Positions 8,095-15,680 of a stretch of DNA of 59,433 bases are shown here, in pieces (the first letter of the stretch is position 1; every line of letters begins with the position of its first letter). The DNA is from an uncultured Porphyromonadaceae bacterium. Lineage in GTDB: Bacteria; Bacteroidota; Bacteroidia; Bacteroidales; Muribaculaceae. The stretch is taken from NCBI GenBank assembly GCA_947177685.1, contig CAMWVE010000014.1, positions 1-59,433 on the forward strand, given 5' to 3'. Below the pieces are notes generated by a model. It saw nothing but the letters and a program-made list of their open reading frames with translations, did no database searches and was not told the origin of the DNA. A program made the translations under genes and the position numbers.

Positions 8095-9382
8095 AAGCTG
8101 CGATTGTGGAGTTTTGCTGACGTTTGTGATTGTTCTGATCCCACAGACGCCACACGATTGAAAACTTCAGTTTCAGGGGACCGAAATAATTGAGGTCCTT
8201 GGTGCGCTGATAAACATGGTGCCCGTGCATGGGCTTGTATTCCTTGTAACGGGTAAAGAGATATCCTGCTCCAACAGCCGCTTCAAACGACAGATTGCGT
8301 TTCAGGGTCCACATGTAGCCCACCGAAATCCCTGCCATCACGCCTTCGCCGCGATAGCCTCGACTCGGTTTCTCAAAATCGTATAGACCGGCTCCGGTAA
8401 ATGCGCCGACATATAACCCGTGCCACGGTGCCTTCGGATGAATCCACCGTTTTACCTCGGGTGAAACTAATGCCAGACGATAGCTTCGCTGATGCGAGTA
8501 TTTACCCCACCATGCCACGCCACCTTCAAGCGCTACCGACCATTCGCTGTTGATTCTATATTCAACCTCGATATTCGGCAGAAGGGCAGCGTCATAAAGG
8601 AGGTTAGTCTTTATAGCAAGGCGATGAAGAGGTGCGGAATTTAGGGGGGGGGGTGACATATAACCTACTGATTCACAGCCACCTATAACAACATCTCCAG
8701 TCGGATTTATTGTAACAGTGTCAGCAGGCAGGATAGTGCCAGCTGTCGTGTCAGTGTAAGCTTGCGCCTCGTTCTCAACAACCGAATCGTTTGTCGCAAC
8801 ATCGGCGCAACGGTATACAAATACTGCTAAAGAATAGCGCAGTCGTGGGAAAAGGTTGTCGAGCAGCCAGTTATATGTGCTGCCGCCGTCAAGTTCCATC
8901 AAGCTCTTTCTGCACTGGTTCGACTTGATGCGGTTGGTGCATGCCTCCGGTCCATACTCATCGAGGATTTTCAGTACAGCTTCACGCGAAGGCGTCGCAG
9001 CTTCTTTCAGAACGAGGTCACGCAGACCCGTCCATGCCACACCGCCCGGATAAGTCTGAATGTCAGACACCGGAACGCCGGCATGCGCACTGAGATATTC
9101 GGCAATGACATTGCAACGCTGCGTTGACAGCCTGTCGTTTGTGGTGAACGGTCCTTCCGGCGAAGCATATCCATGCACCACCAATCTGTCGATATTTCCG
9201 GATTTGACAGACACAGCAAGGTTTTCGATGAATTTTTCCATCGACGCAGCATTATTGTCAAGTCTGGGATCATAAGTTGCTTTATTTAAGGCGAATGAAA
9301 CCTTGACAGAATCGCAGCATACAGTCCCTGACACTACAATAACGCAAAGATAAAAAAGTATGAGAGAGATTACTCTTTTCAT
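8084..9382 (-). CDS. DUF3575 protein with N-terminal OmpA-like domain; contains a C10 tract
   Basis: A 432-residue exported protein and the first gene of the fimbrial operon. The signal peptide is MKRVISLILFYLCVIVVSG. Residues about 30-125 resemble an OmpA C-terminal-type domain (LVVHGYASPEGPF, LSTQRCNVIAEYL). Residues about 262-432 are a DUF3575 domain (LAIKTNLLYDAALLPNIEVE, EGGVAWWGKYS, FEAAVGAGYLFTRY), which is predicted to form an outer-membrane barrel-like structure. The linker contains PPP at residues 244-246, encoded by a run of ten C. With ten C the frame continues through both domains. With nine C the next codon is TAA, so the outer-membrane domain would be lost. DUF3575 proteins are frequent partners of fimbrillins; a role in surface display or assembly is inferred from that context. 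Confidence 0.8.
   Translation of the reverse strand: MKRVISLILFYLCVIVVSGTVCCDSVKVSFALNKATYDPRLDNNAASMEKFIENLAVSVKSGNIDRLVVHGYASPEGPFTTNDRLSTQRCNVIAEYLSAHAGVPVSDIQTYPGGVAWTGLRDLVLKEAATPSREAVLKILDEYGPEACTNRIKSNQCRKSLMELDGGSTYNWLLDNLFPRLRYSLAVFVYRCADVATNDSVVENEAQAYTDTTAGTILPADTVTINPTGDVVIGGCESVGYMSPPPLNSAPLHRLAIKTNLLYDAALLPNIEVEYRINSEWSVALEGGVAWWGKYSHQRSYRLALVSPEVKRWIHPKAPWHGLYVGAFTGAGLYDFEKPSRGYRGEGVMAGISVGYMWTLKRNLSFEAAVGAGYLFTRYKEYKPMHGHHVYQRTKDLNYFGPLKLKFSIVWRLWDQNNHKRQQNSTIAAYEN
8644..8653 (-). repeat. Homopolymeric C10 tract in coding sequence (G10 on plus strand)
   Basis: Ten consecutive G on the plus strand, read as ten C in codons 244-247 of the DUF3575 gene: TCA CCC CCC CCC CTA. Removing one base gives CCC CCC CCC TAA, an immediate stop. 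Adding one shifts into a frame that also stops soon after. Tracts of this length are classic substrates for slipped-strand mispairing. Confidence 0.85.
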
Positions 9383-9413
9383 TTGTGTGTCGTTAGGGTT
9401 GGGAAATTTAATA

Positions 9414-9445
9414 CAAAAATAGAAATAATTTTTTGAAAATTCAAA
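9414..9445 (-). promoter_or_regulatory. Bacteroidota promoter of the fimbrial operon
   Basis: On the minus strand TTTG (9442-9445), exactly 20 nt, then TATTTTTG (9414-9421): a full match to TTTG-N20-TAnnTTTG. It lies 32 bases upstream of the ATG of the DUF3575 gene. Confidence 0.75.
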
Positions 9446-9604
9446 ATTATGCAGAAAAAAACTTCCGGTTTAAGATTTGTTATTTTAAATAAATTAAATT
9501 GTAGCAAATAAATGCCATCAATTTCCCCTCCTTACTATAAATTTACTACCGGAACTCTTGCATAAGTATCATAAACACCATATTACAAACTTTCCATTAT
9601 TTAA

Positions 9605-9740
9605 CCCTCCTGAGCGGCGCCGTGTAAAAGGAGCCGCAGAGCGGCGACGTTGCCAACAACCCCGTATGACAGGAGGGAATGCGGGGAGCTTCGCGGTAAC
9701 TTGCTATGCAAGCGCTTCGCGGTGACGAACACGGGGGGTC
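9605..9740. repeat. REP-like GC-rich inverted-repeat cluster
   Basis: CCCTCCTG (9605-9612) is the inverted copy of CAGGAGGG (9670-9677). Between them GAGCGGCGCCGT and GAGCGGCGACGT are near-direct repeats. A second part carries the hairpin CTTGC-TAT-GCAAG followed by CGCTTCGCGGTGA. Almost the same 26-base unit recurs at 39415-39440 (CTTGC-TTC-GCAAG then CGCTTCGCGATGA), so this is a dispersed extragenic repeat family. Confidence 0.65.
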
Positions 9741-9761
9741 TCATCCCATTTCCCTACGAAA

Positions 9762-9872
9762 AGGAGGATGTGTCAAAATGAGTATTTGCAGTTGTATTTT
9801 GCTTGCCATGTAGGGACGCTTCGTGGTTGAAATATTCGTTTACCGTATAATGTATTATGACACACCTACCTT
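9762..9872. repeat. MITE-like interspersed repeat, copy B (internally deleted)
   Basis: Both termini match copy A at 5544-5723: left AGGAGGATGTGTCAAAATGA and, reverse-complemented right, AAGGTAGGTGTGTCATAATA. The order of the shared internal blocks is the same, but about 70 central bases, including the internal inverted repeat, are missing. It is in opposite orientation to copy A. Retention of both ends with loss of the middle is the usual pattern for miniature elements. Confidence 0.75.
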
Positions 9873-9957
9873 AGTATATAACCGATACTGCTTCCGGAAA
9901 GCAACGCCGCAGATGGATTAGTTTGTCAACTGCAGTGATAATCTATTATGCGGGAGA

Positions 9958-9998
9958 CGAAAAAAGGTTGTGCCGATGGTGATTGCGGCACAACCTTT
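9958..9998 (-). terminator. Rho-independent terminator after the peptide transporter
   Basis: A perfect 13-bp stem, AAAGGTTGTGCCG with CGGCACAACCTTT (9963-9975 with 9986-9998), and a 10-nt loop. On the minus strand the stem runs into a T-rich tail. It lies 28 bases beyond the stop codon of the POT transporter gene. Confidence 0.85.
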
Positions 9999-10025
9999 CA
10001 GGTTTTATGGGATTGGATGTGGGAA

Positions 10026-11876
10026 TTACGCGGTTACGCGTTCAAGCCATTTGACCATGGCTAACATTACGCCCATTGAGATGAAGCAGACGATTGCAAA
10101 AACGCCCCATGTGGCACTGAGCGAGATGGTGTCGTACATAAGCGCACCGAGGAAGAGGCATGCGTTACCAACGGCAGTGGCGCCGAGCCAGCAGCCTTGC
10201 ATGAGTCCCTGCAGATGGGTGGGGGCAACTTTTGAAACGAATGAGAGTCCGAGGGGCGAGATGAAGAGCTCGGCAACGGTGAGGATGAAGTAAACGCCGA
10301 AGAGCACCATGGGTGTCACTTTGTCAGCTTCGGGAACGGGTGAACCGTTGAGCGACGCTTGCGACGGCAGATGGATTGAAGCAACGGTCATGACAACATA
10401 GGCAAGTGCAGCGATGCCCATACCGATGGCGATTTTCGCGGGGGTAGAAGGCTCTTTGCCTCGTTTTGCGAGAGCTGAGAAGAAGAGCATGATGAGGGGG
10501 GTGAGGAATACAACCACGAAGGGGTTGATTGACTGGAACACCTCGGCAGAGAGTTTGATGCCGCCGTTGTTGGCTTCTTCAACTTCTTCTTCATGGTGTT
10601 TGTAGGCTGTGGTGGTGAGGGCTGTGTAGCGTTTTGCCTGTGTGGCGGAATCGGCAAAAAGATAGACATTTTCAAGCTTGTCAGCTTTTCCCTGTTTAGC
10701 TTCGGTTGAAGATGCAGAGTTCTGGAGACCTTTTTCAGCGATCATTTTTTCGACAGACTTGCGATCTTCAGCATTGGCAATTTTTGACATGTCGTCATCG
10801 GAAAGATCGTTGACTTTCTTGCTGACAAGGTGAACGATGGTGTTGTCCTGCATCATCTCGCCATAGACGGTGTCATCGGTTTTGACGTCAGTGTTTTCAT
10901 CAGCTTTGGGAGCAGCTTTTCCGCCTATGGTAAGCTGGGTGTAGTCTTTGGCGAACATGGTGAGGGTAAGACCGTTCTGGTGGAATGAGAACCAGAAGAA
11001 GATCACGATGCCGAACACTGCCATGAGGGCGAGAATGCGCTGCTTGATTTCTTTGGCGCTCTGGCGCACTTCGGCAGCATCCATCTTGGCACCCGGTTTT
11101 TTCTGTCCGGGGGTGGGTAGGCTCTTTTTGTAGATGAGGAAGATAGCCAGTGAGATGAGCATTGCGAGGATTGCAACGGAGAATGCGTAGTGGAAGCCGG
11201 TGTTGAAGGCGTCGAGGTAGTTCTGGGCGAATTCCTTGAGGTTTTCAAGATTTACTTCAGTTTCAGAAACTTCGTTGGCATACTGGAGGAAGAGGTCGGC
11301 GTCGAACACCTTGCCGTCGAGCACACGGTTGCAGAGACCGGGCAGTTCGGCGTGGTAGGCGTAGCCCTGCATTTTGACGAATGTGTTGCGGACCCAAACG
11401 GCGATGAAGGGAGCTATACAGCCGCCGATGTTGATGAACATGTAGAAAATCTGGAAACCGGAGTCGCGTTTGTGGGCATATTTGGGGTTGTCATAGAGCT
11501 GACCTACCACAGCTTGGAGGTTTCCTTTGAACAGACCGTTACCGAAGGCAATGACAAGCAGTGCGCCTAAGGCAATATATTTTGTTGTGATGAGCGCGGG
11601 CACGGCGAGCAGGGCATAGCCGAGCGACATGACAATCAGACCCGCGATGATGGTGCCTTTGTAGTTTTTTGTTTTGTCGGCGATTACACCACCTACAAGG
11701 GCAAGGATGTAGATTGAGCAGTAGAAGATGGAGTAAAGAGCTCCGGCTTCGGTGCCGTCAAGGTCGAATTTTGACATCAGGAACAGTGTCAGAATCGCCA
11801 TCATGACGTAGAATCCGAAGCGCTCGCCCATGTTACTGAGGGCGGCAGGGATTAGACCTTTAGGTTGATTTAACAT
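10026..11876 (-). CDS. POT/PTR-family proton-coupled peptide transporter (MFS)
   Basis: A 616-residue inner-membrane protein. The N-terminal motif NMGERFGFYVMM corresponds to the family's ExxER(F) proton/peptide motif, but the first Glu is replaced by Asn. FYMFINIGGCIAPF matches the PTR2 signature. About 12-14 hydrophobic segments are visible. The protein is longer than the usual 450-500 residues because of a charged loop of roughly 120 residues (about 325-450, with ADENTDVKTDD and DDDMSKIANAEDRKS), predicted between the seventh and eighth helices; such an insert occurs in Bacteroidota members. The role is import of di- and tripeptides driven by the proton gradient. It is the last gene of a long minus-strand gene run, 34 bases after sufE, followed by a strong terminator. 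Confidence 0.9.
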   Translation of the reverse strand: MLNQPKGLIPAALSNMGERFGFYVMMAILTLFLMSKFDLDGTEAGALYSIFYCSIYILALVGGVIADKTKNYKGTIIAGLIVMSLGYALLAVPALITTKYIALGALLVIAFGNGLFKGNLQAVVGQLYDNPKYAHKRDSGFQIFYMFINIGGCIAPFIAVWVRNTFVKMQGYAYHAELPGLCNRVLDGKVFDADLFLQYANEVSETEVNLENLKEFAQNYLDAFNTGFHYAFSVAILAMLISLAIFLIYKKSLPTPGQKKPGAKMDAAEVRQSAKEIKQRILALMAVFGIVIFFWFSFHQNGLTLTMFAKDYTQLTIGGKAAPKADENTDVKTDDTVYGEMMQDNTIVHLVSKKVNDLSDDDMSKIANAEDRKSVEKMIAEKGLQNSASSTEAKQGKADKLENVYLFADSATQAKRYTALTTTAYKHHEEEVEEANNGGIKLSAEVFQSINPFVVVFLTPLIMLFFSALAKRGKEPSTPAKIAIGMGIAALAYVVMTVASIHLPSQASLNGSPVPEADKVTPMVLFGVYFILTVAELFISPLGLSFVSKVAPTHLQGLMQGCWLGATAVGNACLFLGALMYDTISLSATWGVFAIVCFISMGVMLAMVKWLERVTA

Positions 11877-11910
11877 AGTTGATTGGTGTTATTAGTGAAT
11901 AATATTTGAT

Positions 11911-12333
11911 TTATTTTTCTTTCTGACTGAAGGCGAGCGCGTAGAGTTTCATCTGTTTCACCATTGCGAGAAGCCCGTTGGAGCGGGTGGGCGAGAGGTG
12001 TTCCGAAAGCCCTATCTTATCGATGAAGTCAAGCGGGGCATCGATGATTTCCTGAGGGGTGTGACCTGACAGGGTGTCGATCAGCAGCGAGATGATGCCT
12101 TTGACAATTATGGCGTCGGAGTCAGCTGTGTAGGTTACAATGCCATCGTTGTAGTCGGCGTTGAGCCACACGCGGCTCTGACAGCCTTCGATGAGGTGCT
12201 GCGGTGTGCGAAATTTTTCATCGATGGGTGGCAGATCGTTTCCTTTGTCAATGATCATGGAGTAGCGGTCCATCCAGTCATCGAGTTCTGAGAATTCATC
12301 GATTATTTGCTGTTCTTTTTCTTGTATGGTCAT
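11911..12333 (-). CDS. sufE: SufE-family sulfur acceptor for Fe-S cluster assembly
   Basis: A 140-residue cytoplasmic protein of the usual SufE length. The sulfur-accepting cysteine is C51 in the motif LIEGCQSRVW, at the same residue number as in E. coli SufE. The flanking LDDWMDRYSMIIDKG and the C-terminal block GLSEHLSPTRSNGLLAMV are characteristic. It accepts persulfide sulfur from a SufS-type cysteine desulfurase and stimulates it; no sufS or sufBCD genes are in this window. It lies 13 bases after the glutaminyl cyclase gene on the same strand. Confidence 0.92.
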   Translation of the reverse strand: MTIQEKEQQIIDEFSELDDWMDRYSMIIDKGNDLPPIDEKFRTPQHLIEGCQSRVWLNADYNDGIVTYTADSDAIIVKGIISLLIDTLSGHTPQEIIDAPLDFIDKIGLSEHLSPTRSNGLLAMVKQMKLYALAFSQKEK

Positions 12334-12346
12334 AGTCGTTGTTGAG

Positions 12347-13324
12347 TTATTCGTTGTAAATGAGGTTTAGGATTGTCTGCCCTACGGCGTTTATGGATTT
12401 CGGGTCGATGTTGTCGTAGTTGTCATCCATGGTGTGCCATGTAGGGTTGAACGAACCTGTGGCAGAGTTGTTGTTCTCGATAATGTCAATGGTGGGTATG
12501 CCTGTCCGGTTCAGCGGAATGTGGTCGTCGTTGATGGGGTTGCCATACATGTTCACGAATTTGTCTCCGAACCCTGATTGTGCGGCGGCAGCCCAGACGT
12601 GGTCCACCACATCGTGGGCTAATCTGTCAGAAAATGCCTCGCGGTGGAACAGGGCGTTCTTGCCCCCGACCATGTCAAGGAGAATGGCATAACGGGGGAA
12701 CTGCCCGGGCTGATAGGGTAGATTGTCGGCAAAATATTGTGAGCCGAGACACCATGAGTCATCGTCATTGGAGATGCCGGAATCTTCGAGGTCAGTCAGC
12801 AGCAGGTCCACGCCGATGTTGTCGGGAAGCCGCTGTGCCAGATTTCGAGCCACTTCAAGCAGCACGGCTACACCGCTGGCACCGTCGTTGGCGCCGTCAA
12901 ACGGTATGCTGTGGTTGGCAGCGTCAGGGTCATTGTCAGCGAACGGTCGGGTGTCCCAGTGGGCGAGCAGCAGTATGTGTGCCGGTTTTTCTGCACCCCA
13001 ACGGGCGAATATGTTGCTGATTGTTACAGACTTGTCAGTTCCGGGAACAGTTATCTGCGGGTTCTGGACCAGCAGTGTGTCAGGATGGTATGATGCGAGT
13101 TTATCGGTAAGAAAACGTGCTGTGGCAGCATGCGCTCCCGAACCGGGAACTCGTGGACCGGCAGCTGTTTGCATGAGCAAAAAGTTCATTGCCGAGTCAG
13201 TGTCGAAAGTCACTTTCTGATAAGATTCGGCAGCCTCCTCTGCAACGGACCCTGTGTTGCGTTGAGCACCGGTGCAGGAGCAGAGCATTGTCGTAATCAT
13301 CATATATAGTAAAAGTCTAATCAT
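12347..13324 (-). CDS. M28-family zinc glutaminyl cyclase-like lipoprotein
   Basis: A protein of about 325 residues. The frame is open to an ATG at 13354, but the first ten codons derive from a small tandem duplication (13317-13395), so the second ATG at 13324, which begins the signal peptide (MIRLLLYMMITTMLCSC), is preferred. The mature part has the M28 metal ligands: LLLAHWDTRPF (His, Asp), FDGANDGASG (Asp), LLTDLEDSG (Glu/Asp), LLDMVGG (Asp) and INDDHIPLN (His). The short, FDGANDGASGVAVLLE-containing architecture with a single domain matches glutaminyl-peptide cyclotransferases of Bacteroidota, which convert N-terminal Gln of exported proteins to pyroglutamate after signal peptidase cleavage. 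An aminopeptidase function is the alternative. It acts in the periplasm, membrane-anchored. Confidence 0.8.
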   Translation of the reverse strand: MIRLLLYMMITTMLCSCTGAQRNTGSVAEEAAESYQKVTFDTDSAMNFLLMQTAAGPRVPGSGAHAATARFLTDKLASYHPDTLLVQNPQITVPGTDKSVTISNIFARWGAEKPAHILLLAHWDTRPFADNDPDAANHSIPFDGANDGASGVAVLLEVARNLAQRLPDNIGVDLLLTDLEDSGISNDDDSWCLGSQYFADNLPYQPGQFPRYAILLDMVGGKNALFHREAFSDRLAHDVVDHVWAAAAQSGFGDKFVNMYGNPINDDHIPLNRTGIPTIDIIENNNSATGSFNPTWHTMDDNYDNIDPKSINAVGQTILNLIYNE

Positions 13325-13395
13325 AACTGTAGAAAATCTTGAACGATTGACCATGTCTAATCATAGCTGTAGACAAAATCTTGAACGAGCGACCA
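13317..13395 (-). repeat. Short tandem duplication at a gene junction
   Basis: Two near-identical units: 13357-13395 and 13317-13353 (minus strand, TGGTC..TCGTTCAAG, then CTACAG.TATGATTAG). The first encodes the C-terminus of the 63-residue membrane protein including its stop. The second repeats that stop region out of frame and supplies the extended N-terminus and start region of the glutaminyl cyclase gene. The units differ by a 2-base indel and three or four substitutions. Confidence 0.8.
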
Positions 13396-13548
13396 CACTG
13401 CAAGGAATAGCAGCAGCCAGCCGAAAATTTTGCTGATGACGGTGAGCCCTTTGCGGTTGCCTTTACGTTTCACGGTAGCGGAAATGATGTGGGGCATTGC
13501 GAAGATGAGTATCAGGGCAAGGACTATTTTAAAAATGAGTGAGGTCAT
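13357..13548 (-). CDS. Small membrane protein, unknown function
   Basis: A 63-residue protein with two hydrophobic segments (about residues 5-24 and 42-60) joined by a basic loop, VKRKGNRKGLTV, so both ends are probably periplasmic and the loop cytoplasmic. No family is recognised. It starts 7 bases after the stop of the Hsp70-like gene 13556-15586 and is therefore in the same operon as the tubulin/actin-like genes. It may be a membrane anchor for that system or simply co-transcribed. Confidence 0.65.
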   Translation of the reverse strand: MTSLIFKIVLALILIFAMPHIISATVKRKGNRKGLTVISKIFGWLLLFLAVWSLVQDFVYSYD

Positions 13549-13555
13549 CGGTGGT

Positions 13556-15586
13556 TCAGCCTGCGTTATTATATTGGTTCAACAATTTGTCAACTTCGGG
13601 ATGCGGCTCACGGATGGAGTCGAGCAGGGCGGAGTATTCTTTTATTTCGCGTATGGCACGTTGAATGGCAACGGTGTTGTGTTCAGCCACATACTGGCTG
13701 TAATATTTCTCTGCAACCACAAATTTTTTGTATGCGTCGTCCAACTCTTTCATTTTCTGATAGTTGTTGACATCGTCCCGGTCACGGCATATTTTGCGTG
13801 CCTTGCGGAAGTCACGGGCACGGATGGCAGAAGCCATATCATCGCCGGCAGGTGCGGGAGGCGGGGTGTGTGTGGTTGTGGCGGTTGTGTGCTTTGGCGG
13901 GGTGGCGACGGGAGTAACCTGTTGTTTGAGTCTGGCAAGTAAGCCGGCATAGCGCTGTTCCAGATTTGCGCCACGGATTTCCTGCAACAGGCTGCTGTAG
14001 CTGTTGGCAGCTGATTTGAGGTCGCCGTACTGTACAAACTGCTCTATTTCTTCGGAGAATGATTCAATCAGGCTGTCGTAGTAGCTGTAGTCGACGCCCG
14101 GTCTGTCAGTCCTGCCGCCGAATCTATTGTTGTTTTGTTGTTTACGGTTCTCTTCCTCCATTCTTTTGCGCTCATCGCGCTCACGTTGTTCACGTTCGCG
14201 CTGTTCTTGCTCTCTCTGTTCGCGTTCCTCACGTTCGAGGCGTTCGCGCTCACGCGGTTTCTGCTCCTCGACTTCTCTGTCAGCCTGTTCTTTTTGCATC
14301 CGGAGCAGATCGTCGACGGTCTTGCGGAGATTGTCGACCATGCGGTTCTTGTCAGTGTCAGGAATGGCGGCAGAATGAAGTTCGGAGAGGAATTCGCGTG
14401 CATCTTCAACGGCATCCTCGAACTGACGTCCGGGAATCATTACGTTGCGGATGTAAGTGTTCAGTTCTGACCATTTCTTCTCCAGTGATTTGAGCCGCTG
14501 GACCTCTTTGTTGAAGTTGTAGTCATTTTTGACAATATCCTCAATGACTTTACGCTGCATCTCGTCGGTCTGCTGCGGAGTGACGCAGTAGACTGATTCG
14601 AAATATTCTTTGAAAATGGGGAGGAAGTAGGCGTTCTGAAGTCGTGGCGAAGCCAGCACCATGATGGTGTCCTCAGGCTGGACGGAGTTATTTCGGAGAA
14701 AGTGAACGATGTGCTGACCCACATACTGGCGTTCCATGGAAGCCATTTCGGACTTCAGGTCGTCGGAGCGAAGCAGGAAGCGGTAGTTGACGCCGTTGAT
14801 GTTCACTTTTGAGTTAAGCTCGGAATTTCCGGATTCAATGAAGTCCTCCACGATTTTTTCGAGACGACTTTCAACGGGTGCGAAATCCACTATGGGATTT
14901 TTGTATTTGATGTAGGATTTGATCAGCTTGACCCCGTTCATGATTCGGCGGTCAATGCCAATCTCTTTCATCACCTTTGAACCGATACACTGCGAGAGAT
15001 CGGATTTGTCGTAGAGCGTGACAGCGAGGTCTTGTCCTACGGTGTGAATCACCAGCGCATGGTTACGGTGGTTGTTTCTGAACGCGAGCTGAGCGAGCCG
15101 GCTGTCGGCATCGATTTCACCCACGTTTGCGTATCCGCCACAGTCGCCTTGGCTCCCTTTTTCAAAAAGCGATATGACATGGCGGCGCTCCTCTTTCTCG
15201 ACGTCGGGCTTGAAGTTGAACCCGATGGGAATCGTTTGCCTGCTATCATTGAGATTGACTCCGAGTTGGGTCAGAAGGGCAGGGGCGAGCAGATTCTCTA
15301 TCGCAAGGTAAATCAGGTGGGAAGTGCTTTTGCGAAGGTCGAAGCGGCGATAGGTGTCGCTTGTCTCAATCAGCGAGAACAGGTTGTAGAACGTGTTGGG
15401 CTGACTGGCTTCAAAACGGTTGAGCGCTTCTTTACCGACGATGATGTCGGAGTCATTGATGTGAATTGCGAGGGGCTGCGCATCGGCACCCTGAAGCGGT
15501 ATCAGGCGGTCAAGTCCGTCATCGTCACGATAGTATTTCAGCGTGACTTCATGATGTGAGAGGGTGACAGTAACGAAATAACGCAT
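13556..15586 (-). CDS. Hsp70/actin-fold protein with eroded nucleotide motifs plus charged coiled-coil
   Basis: A 676-residue cytoplasmic protein. The first 375 residues follow an Hsp70 layout. DSDIIVGKEALNRFEASQPN resembles the Hsp70 'vG..A......np.nT' strand. HALVIHTVGQDLAVTLYD (about 175-192) lies where Hsp70 has the phosphate-2 'DlGGGTfDvS' motif. IMVLASPRLQNAYFLPIFKE (about 307-326) lies where Hsp70 has 'lvGGssRip.vq..l.e'. The phosphate-1 'GIDLGTTN' segment reads VTVTLSHHEVTLKYY. Key glycines and acids are thus mostly gone, suggesting a non-hydrolysing pseudo-ATPase. Residues about 430-490 are a highly charged Arg/Glu helix, then a Pro/Thr-rich linker (TPPKHTTATTTHTPPPAPAG) and a helical C-terminus. 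It is encoded after the 1325-residue ATPase, with a hairpin between them. Confidence 0.6.
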   Translation of the reverse strand: MRYFVTVTLSHHEVTLKYYRDDDGLDRLIPLQGADAQPLAIHINDSDIIVGKEALNRFEASQPNTFYNLFSLIETSDTYRRFDLRKSTSHLIYLAIENLLAPALLTQLGVNLNDSRQTIPIGFNFKPDVEKEERRHVISLFEKGSQGDCGGYANVGEIDADSRLAQLAFRNNHRNHALVIHTVGQDLAVTLYDKSDLSQCIGSKVMKEIGIDRRIMNGVKLIKSYIKYKNPIVDFAPVESRLEKIVEDFIESGNSELNSKVNINGVNYRFLLRSDDLKSEMASMERQYVGQHIVHFLRNNSVQPEDTIMVLASPRLQNAYFLPIFKEYFESVYCVTPQQTDEMQRKVIEDIVKNDYNFNKEVQRLKSLEKKWSELNTYIRNVMIPGRQFEDAVEDAREFLSELHSAAIPDTDKNRMVDNLRKTVDDLLRMQKEQADREVEEQKPRERERLEREEREQREQEQREREQRERDERKRMEEENRKQQNNNRFGGRTDRPGVDYSYYDSLIESFSEEIEQFVQYGDLKSAANSYSSLLQEIRGANLEQRYAGLLARLKQQVTPVATPPKHTTATTTHTPPPAPAGDDMASAIRARDFRKARKICRDRDDVNNYQKMKELDDAYKKFVVAEKYYSQYVAEHNTVAIQRAIREIKEYSALLDSIREPHPEVDKLLNQYNNAG

Positions 15587-15632
15587 CGTCAGAAAAGGGT
15601 GTTGGGTTAAGAGGTTATGACAAACCGCATGA

Positions 15633-15664
15633 AAGGTGCGTCAGGTGAAAACCTGACACACCTT
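15633..15664 (-). repeat. Intra-operon hairpin with GGTG/CACACC ends
   Basis: A 14-bp stem with one mismatch (C/A) and a 4-base loop (GAAA on plus, TTTC on minus) between the genes 15681-19658 and 13556-15586. The outer arms AAGGTG and CACACCTT match the ends of the interspersed repeat elements elsewhere in the window. No U-run follows on the transcribed strand, so it is more likely an mRNA-processing or stabilising structure, or an inserted miniature repeat, than a full terminator. Confidence 0.7.
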
Positions 15665-15680
15665 CATGGCGGGAAGTCTA

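Larger units (their letters stand above)
9383..10025. other. 643-bp intergenic region between fimbrial locus and peptide transporter
   Basis: No gene is supported. It holds the fimbrial promoter (9414-9445), AT-rich DNA without clear signals to about 9600, a GC-rich nest of inverted repeats (9605-9740), a repeat element copy (9762-9872), and the terminator of the peptide-transporter operon (9958-9998). The switch from AT-rich to GC-rich at about 9605 is abrupt. Confidence 0.8.

Noticed and set aside
12347-13354. Frameshift or truncation in the M28 gene suggested by the odd N-terminus
   Set aside because: All metal ligands are present in one frame; the odd start is explained by the small tandem duplication.
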